The notes under the pieces: model-generated | Database searches by the model: none | Seen by the model: only the letters and a program-made list of their open reading frames with translations | Told to the model about the DNA's origin: nothing | Program-made: the position numbers and the translations under genes | NCBI RefSeq assembly: GCF_901709675.1 | Contig: NC_051089.1 | Location: forward strand, 6,817,476 to 6,881,475 | Length of the DNA: 64,000 nt | Reading direction: 5' to 3' | Source of the DNA: Syngnathus acus | Taxonomy: Eukaryota > Chordata > Actinopteri > Syngnathiformes > Syngnathidae | Shown here: piece by piece, positions 38,405-51,075 of the stretch | How positions within the stretch are numbered: the first letter of the stretch is position 1 | Layout of the letters: each line of letters starts with the position of its first letter

Positions 38405-40923
38405 CGCTACATGAACCAAGGCACACCAACCTGTCCCTTATCTTATTTTGTGGGAACCCTAACATAATATTACATAATTTACCCTAAATTTGGCTCTATT
38501 GGTTGTCATTCTTACAGCCAATTTAGAATATAAGGCACAGAATTTTTGTCCTTCACAGTTTGACATTTACAGGAAGTGATGAGTGAATCAAAAAAGATGC
38601 ACGAGATCCTATTTGTGCAGAAAACTTGACATCATCATCTGTATCACGGTACTTTTTCAAAACTTCAAGTCAAAAAACAAAATGTTTCAGATGGAAGGTG
38701 GCGGCATTAAATCAAGTTAAGACTGTCAGAAGAACGTGTCAATCAAAACTAAACCTAATCATTATTTAACAGCTCTTATATTGGCCTGACATCAGAGCAC
38801 ATATTCCTTTTTATAACTTTAGATTTAATTTGGCCTGACGTTGTCTAACCTACTTCATGAGAAGATGCCAACTTCCAGGAGTTCCAAAGCAGAACTCTAG
38901 TTGCACTAGCATTGGAAGCCCTCCAACGCCAACCTTGGAAGTTGCATTTTGATCAAGTCGACATTTCCTGTTTCTGTTTTTCCTACTCACTACACGAATT
39001 AATGCAGCTTGGCCCGCCAAGACTCATTGCTGCTGTCAGAAGACTCTTTAGTTTAAATTCTCCATTAGAAAACACGGGCGCGGCCACATATAAACATATT
39101 AGTTAAGTAGATGAGAGCGCCTTTATAGCCGCTCCCTTTGTGAGTTGCGAACACATGCTGACATCACCATAATGAATTGGCTGGGATGCAGCAGATGGCA
39201 CGAAGCCATAAAACACATGCGGAGAAAACGTGTCTAAAAATTCAAAATGCTGTTCTATGCAGATTGCAAAATAAAGAAACCGAGGAACGCCTGGTCCAAG
39301 ATCTGATTACCAACCACTGTGCCGAGGGTCATGGGGCACCCCTGACCACCACATATCTCCGCCCCTGCCTGTGTTCCACGCAGAAAATGAATCTTAAGTA
39401 GTACACATTAGTAAGCAGTTCAAGAGTCACTTTTTTTTATCTTGTTTTATTCTCATTAAAAGGGAAAATAAGCAGGAGGAAAGGAAAATGTAAAGTCATG
39501 TAAAGAAAAAAATATATATAACAATTTTGTAATATTTTTTAATCCCCCAAATACCATAACAGAAAAACTCTACACTTGGGTGTAAGTCAAACTGAAAAGC
39601 AAAAAAACAGGTTAAATAAAAGTTTTCTTCATGGTACACAATATTCAATACAATTTTTCTTAAGTCAACATTACAATTTCATTTTTTTTAACAGGAGGAT
39701 TTACTATTTGCTGCGCCTCATCTAGGAAGAGGGAGGAGAGGCAGCAGAGAGCAAAAAGAGAACAAATAGAGTATCTTCAACAAGATTAGTTAGAAATCAA
39801 AACACTGGCCAATACTGAGGACCGATTAAGTACCTGAAGGTGGAAGAATGAAAAACCCAATAACCCTGCTCATGAAGTGAAGACCTTTAAAAATATGTAT
39901 AACCAAAATAATAAGCTGAACCACCACCAAAACCCTCAAAGAGAGGAACCGCCGAGTCAAAACAGCTCAGCATTAGTCAACGTAGCGCAAACGGCAAAGT
40001 GTGTATTTACAAAAGTGTCAAAACGCTGGAAGAGGAAGTACAATGCAGGCTGTCATGAAACACAGACAACTTAATACAATGTGTGGGATATAATAGGAAG
40101 GTTTTTACCAAAACGGACAAAAAGACAATCATATCAGTGTTCAATGAAAACCATGTATTTTCAAATAATTTTACCTTTTTATTTCCTTTTTTTTTTTTTT
40201 GCTTGAAAGAAATAATGATTTTCGTTGAACAACAACACATGTCTTACTCAGTCCCAAAATAATAAAAGACAGCCTGATGGCATTTGAGTCAAACTCAAGA
40301 CTTGCAGATTGGATGTCCTGCTTGGACAAAAATCCTAAATGGAAATACAGAAAGAGGAGCTTGGAAAAAAGAAGTTTCCATATCCTGAGGTGGGTAATGA
40401 CCAGGTTGGTTAGGATTATTAGAGGCGGCAGAGTCCCACAGTTGTACGTCTTGCTTCGGTCAAACAAGCAGTTGTGGATGATTTCTTGTTGAGGTAACGA
40501 GATTCAAAACTCTCACTTGCCCTCTTCATCATCATATTCTCTTTTCTTTGAGGTATCATCATCAACCAACATCCTGGACAAACGTCTGTATCATTTGTCC
40601 TCATAATGCTTCTGCTCATTTGTTAGTCCACTCACACGTCTGAATTCTGGAGGGGAGGCGGGGGGGGGCAAAGAATTGAATAGTCCTTTTGCTCTCTCTG
40701 GCTTTCATTTGTGAACTGGGATTGTGTTTAGCAGCAGGGATACAATCAAGCTGACAGAAGCACAAAAAGTCTGGGATGAGTGTGGATAAATGGGATTTAA
40801 AGAGAGCGAGCATCCTTTTAAATGAATAGACTGTACAAAAAAAAGAGAAGGGAGGAGGAAAAAAAAAAAAAAAAAGAAATCCCTGCTAGGGCTTTTGTGT
40901 AAAGATTCTCTCTTGGGCGACGC

Positions 40924-43900
40924 TCAAGAGCACTCCTCTCCGATGCGCTGGCAGGAGCGGCCTACTTTTCGGTCCAGTTTGACCATTTTGAGAACGGCCT
41001 CCTGGCGCCCGCTGCCAAGGTGATCAAAAAGACAGTCGTGTTGCTCCGGGAGCCGATGGAGCATACAGAAGACATAACCTGGACGTGGTGGGAGGAACAA
41101 GGTTCAGATCATTTGAACAAGACCCATTAGTTGTGTCGCGTGATTCAAATTTTGCACTGTAGCAAAACTAGCCACCTATGGTCAGCTGCACTTTAGAAGT
41201 TCGACCGTATCCTAAAATTTTGGTTGGACCAACGCAATGAATATTTTTTTTTTCTCAGTCTATAAACATAAAGGCGGCAGCACTCAAAGCCACTGATGAG
41301 TGTTGCCACGCATAACAAATCTTATTAGTTGACATCTTCTTAAATCCATTCATTAATACACATAATAACACTGTTGGCATTCAATGAGCAGTGATTAAAA
41401 AGCCCAGTTTGACAGCAGCTTGATATGCAATTAAAAACACTGTGATTGGGCAGCGCGCCAATGGAGTGGAAGGGAGAACATTATGTAACATTAAAAGCCT
41501 CTCAACGGGAATGGATGAGGAATATTGCCTTGACGAGAAAAAATAGTCTATGCACTATCATACTTCAAAACATTTACCTGAACTGTTTTTAACGTCCCCA
41601 ATCTTACTGTATAAACTGTCACGATATTAAGTATCCAGCAGAACCACAAACCAAGTAATTACTACAACAATTGAAATGACTCTAATTGCATCTTTTCAAA
41701 GTAAACAATAGACTATTTGGCACGGATGTCCCATGCACAAAAAAAAAAGGGAGTCAATTTCCAATTAAAAACGACTCTGGGGGACTTTAAACAGATGTTC
41801 TTTAAAAGCAGTGAAGTCTGGCTGTGACTTTTTAAGTACGTTCATTTATATGCAAACAAGTTGATTAGCAAGCACAGTTATTGGTTTAGACTGCATTAGT
41901 ATTCCTTGCAATTGTCTTGTTTCATGTTCAAAGTGAATCATTAAGGTGATCTCTAGCGGCCCCACACTGACCCCCCCACCGCCCCACTGACTATTTTTTG
42001 TCCAGTTGGACGAGTAAATATTGGACTATTAGGAGCCTTATTTTAACTGAGAGGATAGAGTGAGGATTCTAAAAGTGTGTTGTCATACCACAGCGACAGG
42101 AGCCCAGCTCTTGTTGCACCAGCTCCAGTTTGGTTTGGCAGCGATGGCAACGCTTGCGGCTCCGCTGTTTGGAGCCGTCGCGAGACGACGCAGAGGATGA
42201 TGATGATGACGCGGAACAAGATGATGACAACGACGACGATGACGACTCCTCAGCCGCCGGCACTTCACCCACTCTCGCTCGCTTCTCAGGAGAGCTGTCA
42301 CTTTCTGACTCGGAGGCTGCCGACACACAAAATACATAAACAATGACGCAAAACAGGAATCGCGCCATCCATCTTTTGGATGCCCCAATTAATTGCTTGT
42401 CGTATCATCCATTAATACAAACCACAAAAAAAAAAACAATGGAGCGTAACCACAATATGTATTTCTGCTGAGAAGACAGTTTAAGAGAAAGTGTATGCAG
42501 CTGCAGCACAGTGTATTCCAGAGGAAAAGCTGCTTAACATCTCACCATTGATCCAAAAAGAATTACATTCTGAGAGTATCTTAAGGGATGGAAAGAGAAT
42601 ATGAGCGACGAGTTGAACAGCTTTAGGAGAGGATTTATTCCAGGCAGGACAAACAAGTTTGTATCAATATGATTTGAAAATAAATACATAAAATTAATCC
42701 AGGGTGACATACCCTTACACATTTTGGAAAAATAATGTCAGTTAAACAAAAAAAATGTTTTTGTTTTTTTTCTTTTGCCGTGTTTGGTTTTTGCTCTTCT
42801 AAAATTTAATTAAATCCCATTAAATATAAAGCAAATGTGTTATGCCTGATCACTCCTTCAAAGCGTGGTACACATTTTGCCAGGTTACAACTGTACGCTA
42901 AAATACATGTACAGTGTACTTGAACGAATGCCAAACAATGAGCCTCTCTTGCACATTAGTGTTTGAGTCTTGCTCAAGTCAAAAGAGCATGAGAGGACAC
43001 AGGAACAGTATGTACCTGCAGCCAGTTGAACCGGTCAGCACGACTTTTCTCATCAATCCTGCAGACTTTTTCCTCTGGCCGAGCCGAATGCAGATCGGCG
43101 CTCAATAAATCTCTGGGAACTAGGCCAAGCTCAGCTGCCAGATTCTACCGCTCCGTACCATCAATATGAGTGTGAGAACACATCCGACTGCACCAGTAAT
43201 TGTGTGAGTGTGTGTATATGTTGTTAGCACATGACCGCTCTCATCCCTGGCTTTCATCTATCCTGGCAAAACTGTGTCAAATTGAAAACTGCTCAAACTT
43301 ACCTGAGGTACAAGAAAAGGTAAAACATTTGGAGAATTAATTGTGGCATTTTGATTCCGATGTTAAATATGTAGAGAGAAGGTTTGAAGTTAAGTCTGGA
43401 ATGGAATGACATTTGAGTACAGTAACCATAAAAAAAAAAAAAAAAAAAGACTGAAGAGTAATATATAATAGGACTGACTCTGTGATTGAATTAGTCACTC
43501 GACGAGATGAGCCATGGTTGCCATGGCGATAGCAGAAATGCCATTTAACCTTTGAAAGCTAGTATACAGTTTAAGGCCAAAGTTTAATGCCATGCTGTTC
43601 TTCATCAACAATACTGACTGTAAGTCTGCTCAACTAAAATAGACACTGACGACAAGTCCCTTGCTTTAAATGCAGCAGGGCGGGATGTTTTGCAGTCTCG
43701 GAGAGACGTACCTGATTCAAAGGAGCGTTTTGTCGGAGTGGAGAGTGAGCTGAAGGCTGTGTCTGTGCTGCATACTTCTGCAACACAAATGAAGTTCAAT
43801 AAGACAGGCAAGAGATGCGCGACAATTACTAAATGCTGTTTACTGCCATACAAGGTTCATTCTCTGCGAGAGACTTTGACAGTGTATTGAATTTTTATTT

Positions 43901-46900
43901 TTTGGAAAAGGCATCTGAATCATAAATAATTCAACAACAAATACTAGGAATATGGGGGGGGGGGGGGGCATAATATTGACATGAGGGAGGATAGAACTGA
44001 AAGTCTACTGGATCATGTGCTGGGTTAGCTTTACCTTTTATTACATTTCATCTTAACATATAAAGTAGATTTACTGTGGCAGGCCAATTTCAAAGTCAGT
44101 GCAAAAATATGTGAATGACTACACTGTAAGAAGTATAAGTAGGGCAGCGTTTTGCTGCAAATGTCGGGACAAGCCTTAGCAAATGACCTTGCCACCAGAC
44201 AGGGGTGACAGATGTCCTGGCAATTGCAGGTGTCCTCTTTAAGTGTACTCTCACACTGAAAAGATAACCCTGAACTTTCATCTACACTATCTCTGCCATG
44301 CGGGATAAATATAGTCTGGACAGCTGTGGCTTTATCTAGCTGTGTTCTACAAAAAAGTTGCCTTGGAAAAATGTATATGTGGTCATTTAGGTCATTACCA
44401 TTTTCTTATTTGTACAACGTCTCTAATTTTAGGAGGAGAGACCTTCACGCTGTTTGGAGTACTTTTCCACTCATCCAATATCCAGCAGTTTTTTCCTAAC
44501 TTACCGTCCTGAGCAGGTAGAGAGGTTACCGCTGCATCTCCTGGCAAAGGATCATCGGAGGAGTCTGACATGGCTATGAAGGACTGACCGATGCCTTTGT
44601 TTGTTTCACTGCAGAACACGTCTGCTTGACTGCTACTGCTGGGGCTTGAAGAGGCTTTTGAGGCACCATCTGGCTGTTTCTTCTGAATGTCTTTGGCAAA
44701 GTAAAGACTTGATATTAGAGTCAATATTGATATAAAGTGCTCCTGGTTATTATGAAACAAAGTTCTTTTTTCCAGGAAGAAACTAAACTGATTATTTTAG
44801 ACTTCTTGCCATGTTGTCAGAAAGAGTTGTCAGCAAAAATGGTATGTGTTGTCAAGCTAAATAATGCCACGCTGAGGTGAGCGACAGCTTAGGTACGACC
44901 CCACACACACACACACACACACACACCAAACAAACAAAAAAAGTACCTTCAGCTACTTTCTTTTAAACAGTAGCCTGACTAACTGAACAGTAAACACACT
45001 TTGGGTTAACTGTAAAACTTAAAGCAGTGAAGACTAAACCAAAACGTCAGTAAAAGAACAACAAACCTGCAAAACATTTGGAGCACAGATTCATCGTTTT
45101 GCTGGACCTGGGGAGAAAAAAAGCAAGATAAAACATTTTTACGAAAACGTCACTCAAGATTATGGATTTTTATGATAAATGCTGGTCGACAACCAAAGTG
45201 AAAGACTATATGCATGTTTTCAAGCATGATTCAGAATTCCAGGCTTACTCATTTAGGATCCCTGCTTGATTCTAGTCGGAGATGTTTTTTCCCTGTCTGT
45301 ACTTCAGCAGGAAATGTCTTACTCTGAACACCGCCACCCTCCCGATTAAAAGTCTGGACGGGTTACTGCGACTTTTATGATTTCAGTGACAGCTCAAACA
45401 CAAGAGTTGATTCTGGCTGGCCACTGAGAGATAACTAATTTCCTTTCCAAGCCTGCTCGCCCTCCCGATCTTTGATCAAAAGTCTGGACGGGTCACTGCG
45501 ACTTTTCTGATTTCAGTGACAGCTCAAAAACAAGAGTTGATTCTGGCTGGCCACTGAGAGATAACTAATTTCCTTTCCAAGCCTGCTTGCCATCTGTGCA
45601 CCATGCATGACGCTCACACACATTCTGTTTATTCGGAGCACACCTTTGTATCCATTTCTGAAAAGGGGGTCAGCTGGTTCAAACCCCGGGTCTGTCTGTC
45701 ACTTTGTGATTGGTACAGAAAGGATGTGTAGCTGGGATATGAAAGATGCAAAAACTGCTTTTTTTTTTTACATGACAAATGTTTTTCTATTCTGTTTTAA
45801 CCAAATGACCAAATAATCAGGATCATTAAATCAAAACTGTCAACCATACATGTGGCTCAACAACCTATAGAAGCCAGAAATATGATAGCTAATCTCTATT
45901 TTCCTAATAGACAAGGCTATGGCCTGCTTAAATGGAGCTGCAACATAGTTGCAAGGCCCGAAGATACAAGTTGGCACCAAATCACAGTCTGGCTACTCCC
46001 TTTCAAGTGAAGACCTTGAAAAGTTCAGATTCACTTCTTGGGTGATACCACAGCTACGTACCAAATTCCATTCAAATTTGTACCCAAGTCTCATCTTGTC
46101 TAGCTAAAAACAAAAATAACTTTATTGGCGGAGGTAATCAACTTTAGATTCATCACAGTGGCAGGAGAGGAAACAAACGGGAAGAGAATGTCAACATGCT
46201 TGTTAGGGCTCAGGAAGTCGGACCACAGCACGACCAATCAGTCCCATAGGTGGTCCAACGTTGCTACTAATGAAAATGATTGGAAGAGATAAGACGACAA
46301 GCTCTGCCACCTGACTGATTCTGTCTGAATGACACACCTAAAGAGCTAAAAAGCTTTACGAGTCAGTCTTAATCTTTATAATGATGTCTGGTAAGAGGAC
46401 TCTCCCACAGTTTACTTGATAGTAGTCAATTGTCACAATGAAGAAAAAAAAATGCTACAAAGGTTTAACTTTATTAACAAGTGTCAACATATGACTTTGA
46501 TCATGAGGCTGCAGGTACCTTCAGCACAGCCCTTATTTGTTTTATAAACAAGGCTGTGTGAAAGCCTTTATATTTGTTTCTCTGATATTTGCATATTTTT
46601 CCAAATACCACCACCACGGGTGTATGTTAATATGATATGCGCAAACATGATAACATTAATATTAATACTACCACAGTCGTTCTTTTTTAAATTTTTTGTA
46701 AAGGTATTTGTAGACTAACTTGTCTCTTAGTCAATAATCTAATTACCTACTTAAAGCAGAGTTATGTTGAGTATGAGTATATATTGCCTTCTCAAACAAA
46801 GAAACAATTCAGTACTGTACACTGTATGTGTCATAATGCAGTATTTCCTTCAAATACTTCCAAATGTCAGGATTTTGCACTTCCGCGCTACAGGAAAATC

Positions 46901-47332
46901 TTGTAAGATGAAAGAGGGGGGGCATGAAACAACGAAGTGTCCGGGGAACCAAACGTTCTCTAAAGTTTCATTTGCACTTTTACCACGCCGTGTTATTTTC
47001 ACTCTTACACCTGAGACATTAGCTGGATTATCCGTCCTGGTCTCTCGGGAGGAAGTGAACGAGGCCAGCTGGAGTTAGCTACAAGCTAATGCTACAAAAC
47101 AATGGGGAAGGGAGGGAAGGAGGAGGGGGCTCATAACAAGCTCATCCCCGCTTGAGCTGCTAGCGCTAATGGCTAAGCAGCTAAGCTAACCGTCGAGAGT
47201 AAAGCTAAAGAGCCACAAACAAAACGTTTAGAGAGGCCCCTAGTCTTACCCCCAGAAACCACAGGGACAGCGCGGCGGCACAACGTTGACATTACTCGGG
47301 GGCTTGCTGCCCTCGCTCCCGGTGTCCCCCAT
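40924..47332 (-). CDS. zfand3: zfand3, AN1-type zinc finger protein 3
   Basis: Six coding exons on the minus strand: 47250-47332, 45067-45107, 44505-44690, 43712-43777, 42089-42316 and 40924-41078. Phases agree throughout and give 252 aa (human protein 227, from memory). The A20-type finger uses C22, C24, C36 and C39 ([14 protein letters not shown]). The AN1 finger runs from about 182 to 222 ([36 protein letters not shown]). The tail [18 protein letters not shown] is nearly as in human. Between the fingers are [10 protein letters not shown] and SPEKRAR motifs and an acidic/serine-rich tract (about 147-170) that accounts for much of the extra length. Family members with A20/AN1 fingers bind ubiquitin or act in stress and transcription; ZFAND3 has been linked to spermatogenesis and to transcription control. 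The 4.4-kb region after exon 1 belongs mostly to introns 1-2. The exon 3 acceptor (CCAAAG) is not strong, but the protein alignment fixes it. Confidence 0.95.
41079..42088. other. zfand3 intron 5
   Basis: No coding sequence or distinctive repeat seen; AT-rich with short A/T runs. Confidence 0.7.
42317..43711. other. zfand3 intron 4
   Basis: No gene. Contains an A-run at 43432-43449 and an imperfect X-box-like palindrome near 43516-43529 (GTTGCCATGGCGAT). Confidence 0.6.
43778..44504. other. zfand3 intron 3
   Basis: Holds a G-run at about 43953-43969; nothing else distinctive. Confidence 0.6.
44902..44926. repeat. (CA)n microsatellite in zfand3 intron 2
   Basis: A run of about 12 CA units inside the intron between zfand3 exons 3 and 2. 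Confidence 0.9.
45336..45594. repeat. tandem duplication with a 130-bp period in zfand3 intron 1
   Basis: Two copies in direct order; AGTCTGGACGGG occurs at 45351 and again at 45481. The copies share CTGGCCACTGAGAGATAACT and TTTCCAAGCCTGCT and differ at only a few positions. The second copy has a small insertion (CTTTGAT) near its start. Confidence 0.92.
45595..47249. other. zfand3 intron 1, remainder
   Basis: No exon supported. The end next to exon 1 (from about 46.9 kb) becomes GC-richer and purine-rich (GGGAAGGGAGG type), consistent with a promoter-proximal intron. Confidence 0.6.
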
Positions 47333-47490
47333 GTCGGTCTTCCGTGTTGGGGCTCTCTGTGTAGCAGGTGAATCCGGGGATGGAGCGAGGGCCTTTCAAT
47401 TCGCCGACAGATCCCCCGTCTGATTTCGCATAAAACGCGGTGGCCCAACGAGATAATCCTCTTCTTGTTTGCTTTCTTTTGTTTTAGAAT
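47260..47490. promoter_or_regulatory. CpG-rich zfand3 promoter and 5' UTR, possibly bidirectional
   Basis: This is the most CpG-dense block in the central part of the window. It covers the zfand3 start codon (47330-47332, minus) and the sequence upstream of it. A coding-like plus-strand exon begins right after it. The transcription start sites cannot be read from sequence. Confidence 0.5.
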
Positions 47491-47661
47491 CACGATGAGC
47501 GTGGAGCAGTTTGCCGACACGAGCGGCCACAAAGTCCGGTGGATTAAAACAGCCTTACGCGAGAGTGGAACATGGGAGCCGTCAAAGCTGATGACGGACG
47601 GAACCACCGGGGATTCCTGGGCCGATCAGCTGGAGAGAGGAACAACCCACTTGCAAAAAGG
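47489..47661 (+). CDS. candidate exon of an unrecognised gene divergent from zfand3
   Basis: A pyrimidine-rich stretch ends in TTTTGTTTTAG at 47488, followed at once by AATCACG and an ATG (47494) with A at -3. The frame stays open for 56 codons (MSVEQFADTSGHKVRW at the start, then GTWEPSKLM and SWADQLERG), ends in AAAAAG and meets a GTAGGG donor. Composition and codon choice look coding, unlike the AT-rich surroundings. I recognise no family. I could not identify a following exon. It could instead be chance coding potential in a CpG island, or a non-coding divergent transcript. Confidence 0.33.
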
Positions 47662-47964
47662 TAGGGGGAGTGGGACAAACGGGGCTACCAAATCTTCTAC
47701 CTTTGGCATTCTTCCTCACAATATAACAAAAAATTCCCCATTAATTAGATCATTTAAATATTATTAAAATTTAAAAGCCGGATAGATGTCTTAGAGGGAG
47801 CTCTTGCTTTTGGGTCATTATGGTAGGTTCCATAAAAAAACTCAAAACTAGGAAGCCCACGTTTTAAAAGTATTTTTACATTCAAGCGTCACTTCTCAGC
47901 ACCATTATGCTTTGTTTCATTGCTCTGTTAGTTTACTGCACACCCGAAAATGTATTATTGTTAT

Positions 47965-48060
47965 TCGGAGTAGTAGTAGCAGTAGTTGTGGTAGTAGTAT
48001 TAGTGGGTTAGGGTTAGTAGCAGTAGTAGTAGTAGCAGTAGTAGTGGTAGTAGTCGTATG
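47965..48060. repeat. (AGT)n-type trinucleotide repeat
   Basis: Imperfect repeats of GTA/AGT, including a GGGTTAGGGTTAG interruption that looks telomere-like but is only two units long. Confidence 0.85.
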
Positions 48061-50168
48061 CAAATGTTTTCCGTTCTACTACGTTTATATTTCTACACTA
48101 ATTAAAACGATTCCAATTTAAAAAACAATACTTCATTTGGGACATTCAAGTTTGATCATTTTCACATTCTCCAAATTGCCGCTTTTACAGGGATGTAAAG
48201 GCAACATACTAAAAAGTGTGTAATTGAGATTTTGAGTATGACTTTGACACGAGTCCTCAACGCAATTTGCTCAATCTGTTCTAACATTACGATGCACAAA
48301 TCAAGAGGTTAGGGTTAGGTTGAATAAGTTCAATGTGGAAGAACCTTACCCAACCGCATCGAACTTCCTTTGGAACTTGAATTTATATTTTGACCCATCA
48401 CCACCACATGAGCATTATTATATCTCACAAAAATCCCCATAGACGCATTGCAGAATCTTCCCCTGAAAAACGGATGATGCATACTTCTATTTCTTCTTTC
48501 TTCTATTTTTACTGAATGGGGGTGTCCGTGCCATGCATCCCAGTACCTTTGTCCAACTACTCAACTATCACACAGGGTGAAACAGATAGTTGGTGCTTTT
48601 GTCATCACTTTGAGCAGCAACATTGCTACGTGTTTGTTTTTTTACCCTTACACGGCAAGTCCTGTTCTTTCCCATGAGAGCAGCAACACTAGCCTCAATG
48701 TTTATTTCCCTAGGCTCCCCTCAAAGTCCGATCAACCGAGCTATCTCCAAATGTTCTTCATATTACTGTACATGATGAAAAAGAGATGAGGTTTCTATGT
48801 TGAAGACATGTCAGGTGTTTGCTCGGAAAATAAGCACTGCGTAATGTTTATTTTGTACAGTAGCGTGCCTCGACCCATGGAATAGATAATTACTGATTAA
48901 CCAGCGACATAGGCTGGTTCATGTGTCAATTGATAGTGTCGATTCCTGGCCGCTAATGTGAGGGGGACCCACTCGGAAACATGCTCCAAATGGCTTGGAG
49001 GAGAAATCTATGTCAGCAGATATGTCCATAAATGAGTCTTTGCTATCTTTTAATGCCATCTGCAGATAGACAGCCCTGCTTGTTATTGACTGGAGGACAA
49101 GCCACATGTCACCGCTCAAGGATTCACATTGAGGGTGTTTATCAGAAAAATGGGATTACCTTGATGTCAGATAACTGTGAAAATGCCGGTGTGGGTTTAA
49201 GCAAGCACACTCTATGGATGGCAAGATGTTTATTATGGATGTAAACGTTCAGCAATTTGCAGGCCTTGACCAAGCATGTGGGGGGCTTGTTCAAATGGAA
49301 CATGCATCTTTCATAAGGTAACACACGCGGATGAAATTGTTGGTGCCCTGCTGTTAATGAAAGAAAAAAACACGCAGTGGCCATTTATTAAAGCTAATAA
49401 AAATAAGACATTGCTCCTGAATTGTGGTTCAATTGAATTATTATCACAGGTTGCCTTCATAATTGTTTCAGTCATTTGGCCCTTCCAAGGAGGACAAGTA
49501 GTCACCGCATAATTTCAATGTTTGTTTATTTACAGTCAGATTCAAGTTATTTATGTGATCAGAAATATTTTTTGTCATTATCCGAGGAGTCACTGGCAGA
49601 GCTAAAGGGGGGACGGCGGGGCCACTTCCACCCCCCGGAATATAGTTCGAAACCCCAGGTGGCAGGCCAGATAATTGAGTTCTTCCATCTATCAACAAAG
49701 ATTTTGCTGTTTTTTGGAGGGAGGGTAGATTATGTCCATTTTCATTCATTTCAACGGGGTATCCATTTTTCTTAGCTGCGAAAGGCAGATTCCATTTGCG
49801 CGCGCACTCATTGATTGTGGCGAAATGATGTGATAAAGACTCCAATCTGGAGGTTTACCACCATACAAGTCTCGCTTGACAGATGAAGAGGAATGTCTGA
49901 CAATGAGCTGCAAGATCATAACCAGTCTGTGAAGCGCTGGGGGCTCCAGGCGGTGTTTAGAAGTGTGCACAGATGGGATAAACATCAGAGAGGATGCTGC
50001 CAGATACTCACTAAAAGCTGTTTGCACTCCTTCATTCCAGACAAAATGCCCCCCGAACAGCATCATATCCTTTTTGTTTTTTTCTAATTTTCCTTATTTT
50101 TGAAAGCATACTTATAATGATGATGTATTTTCCACTTATTTTCTCTTTTCAACACTCTTCTCTCTTTC

Positions 50169-50193
50169 ACACACACGCACACACACACACACA
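50169..50193. repeat. (CA)n microsatellite
   Basis: Short CA run in the zfand3-slc7a9 interval. Confidence 0.85.
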
Positions 50194-50899
50194 GCACAAT
50201 TAACTGGCAAAATTTAGTCATGCTTCTGAATCACCCCAGATTGCAACACTCACATACAGTGCAGACAATACACAAAAATGTCACACGCTCAATTCAGGGA
50301 AGTCTTAAGGGCACGGCTGATTCATCCGATATTAGTTCCTTTAAAATTGTTGTTGTAGTTGTTGTTTTACATGTTGACCAACACATTATAGTTAAAGACA
50401 AAGAAAATATTCATTCAAATACCCATCTAAAAAAATAAGGACAAAATAATCACAATGTTTTGGCAGATTTTTCTCTGTTGGCATCAAATTTAAATAATCC
50501 ATATTGGTCAGGCCCCCTTCTTGTTACCTCGAATAAAAGATGTAAAATTTGGAAAAAAAGTGACAAAATTGTATTGTGATAACTTAGTGAATTATGAATA
50601 ATGTGTCAGATATGGTTATTTTCTTTGTACAACTTCAACAGCGACACCACCTGCCAGCTTTTGCTTATCCGGCTTATCCAAACCTGCAACAAACCATGCT
50701 GCGTTTTTAAGATAAGTCCGTGTGTGTGCAGTTTGTGAACGTGTGCATGCGTGTGAGAGAGAGCGAAAAAGAGAGTGCAGGAAAAAAAAACTATTGCCAG
50801 ACAGTTTCAAAAGCAGCCTTCTCTTGAGTGTCTCCACTGTGTTCTGAGTGGAATTTAAAAAACGTGTTCAAAAAAGATGTAAGCAGTTTTTCACATTTT

Positions 50900-51075
50900 C
50901 ACTGGCATCTGTGGCTCTGTTTGTAGAGTGGTCCACTGTCGAAGTGTCCTTGGGCACGACTCTGAACCCTAAATTGCTCCCGGTGGTGCATGAATGAGTG
51001 AACGTGAGCCTTTGTAAAGCACTTTGGGTACTTTGATGGTGGAGATATGGCGCTATAAATGTGCACTCCATTTAC
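50900..51075 (+). repeat. SINE-like element of teleost type
   Basis: Landmarks in order: GTCGAAGTGTCCTTGGGCA, CTGAACCCTAAATTGCTCCC, GCATGAATGAGTGAACG, AAAGCACTTTGGGTACTTTG and GGCGCTATAAATG ahead of CCATTTACC. This is the layout of an abundant fish SINE family as I remember it. The 5' tRNA-like head is not clear here. Confidence 0.55.

Larger units (their letters stand above)
31520..40923. other. gene-poor interval between mdga1 and zfand3
   Basis: About 9.4 kb without a gene I can recognise on either strand. It contains a CTCF-like core at 31842-31853, a hAT-like repeat at 38072-38404, a short dispersed repeat at 35776-35830, small CA/GT tracts near 35.52 and 35.64 kb, and poly-A/T runs. 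The part next to zfand3 (about 39.4-40.9 kb) probably includes its 3' UTR. Confidence 0.5.

Noticed and set aside
47173-47607. 144-codon minus-strand frame over the zfand3 start
   Set aside because: It is in a different frame from zfand3 exon 1, which is fixed by the conserved CPCGFWG residues, and is a by-product of the CpG-rich promoter.
48002-48017. Telomere-like GGGTTAGGGTTAG (another short one near 48308)
   Set aside because: Only two units each; the first is part of an AGT-type repeat. Too short to call an interstitial telomere.
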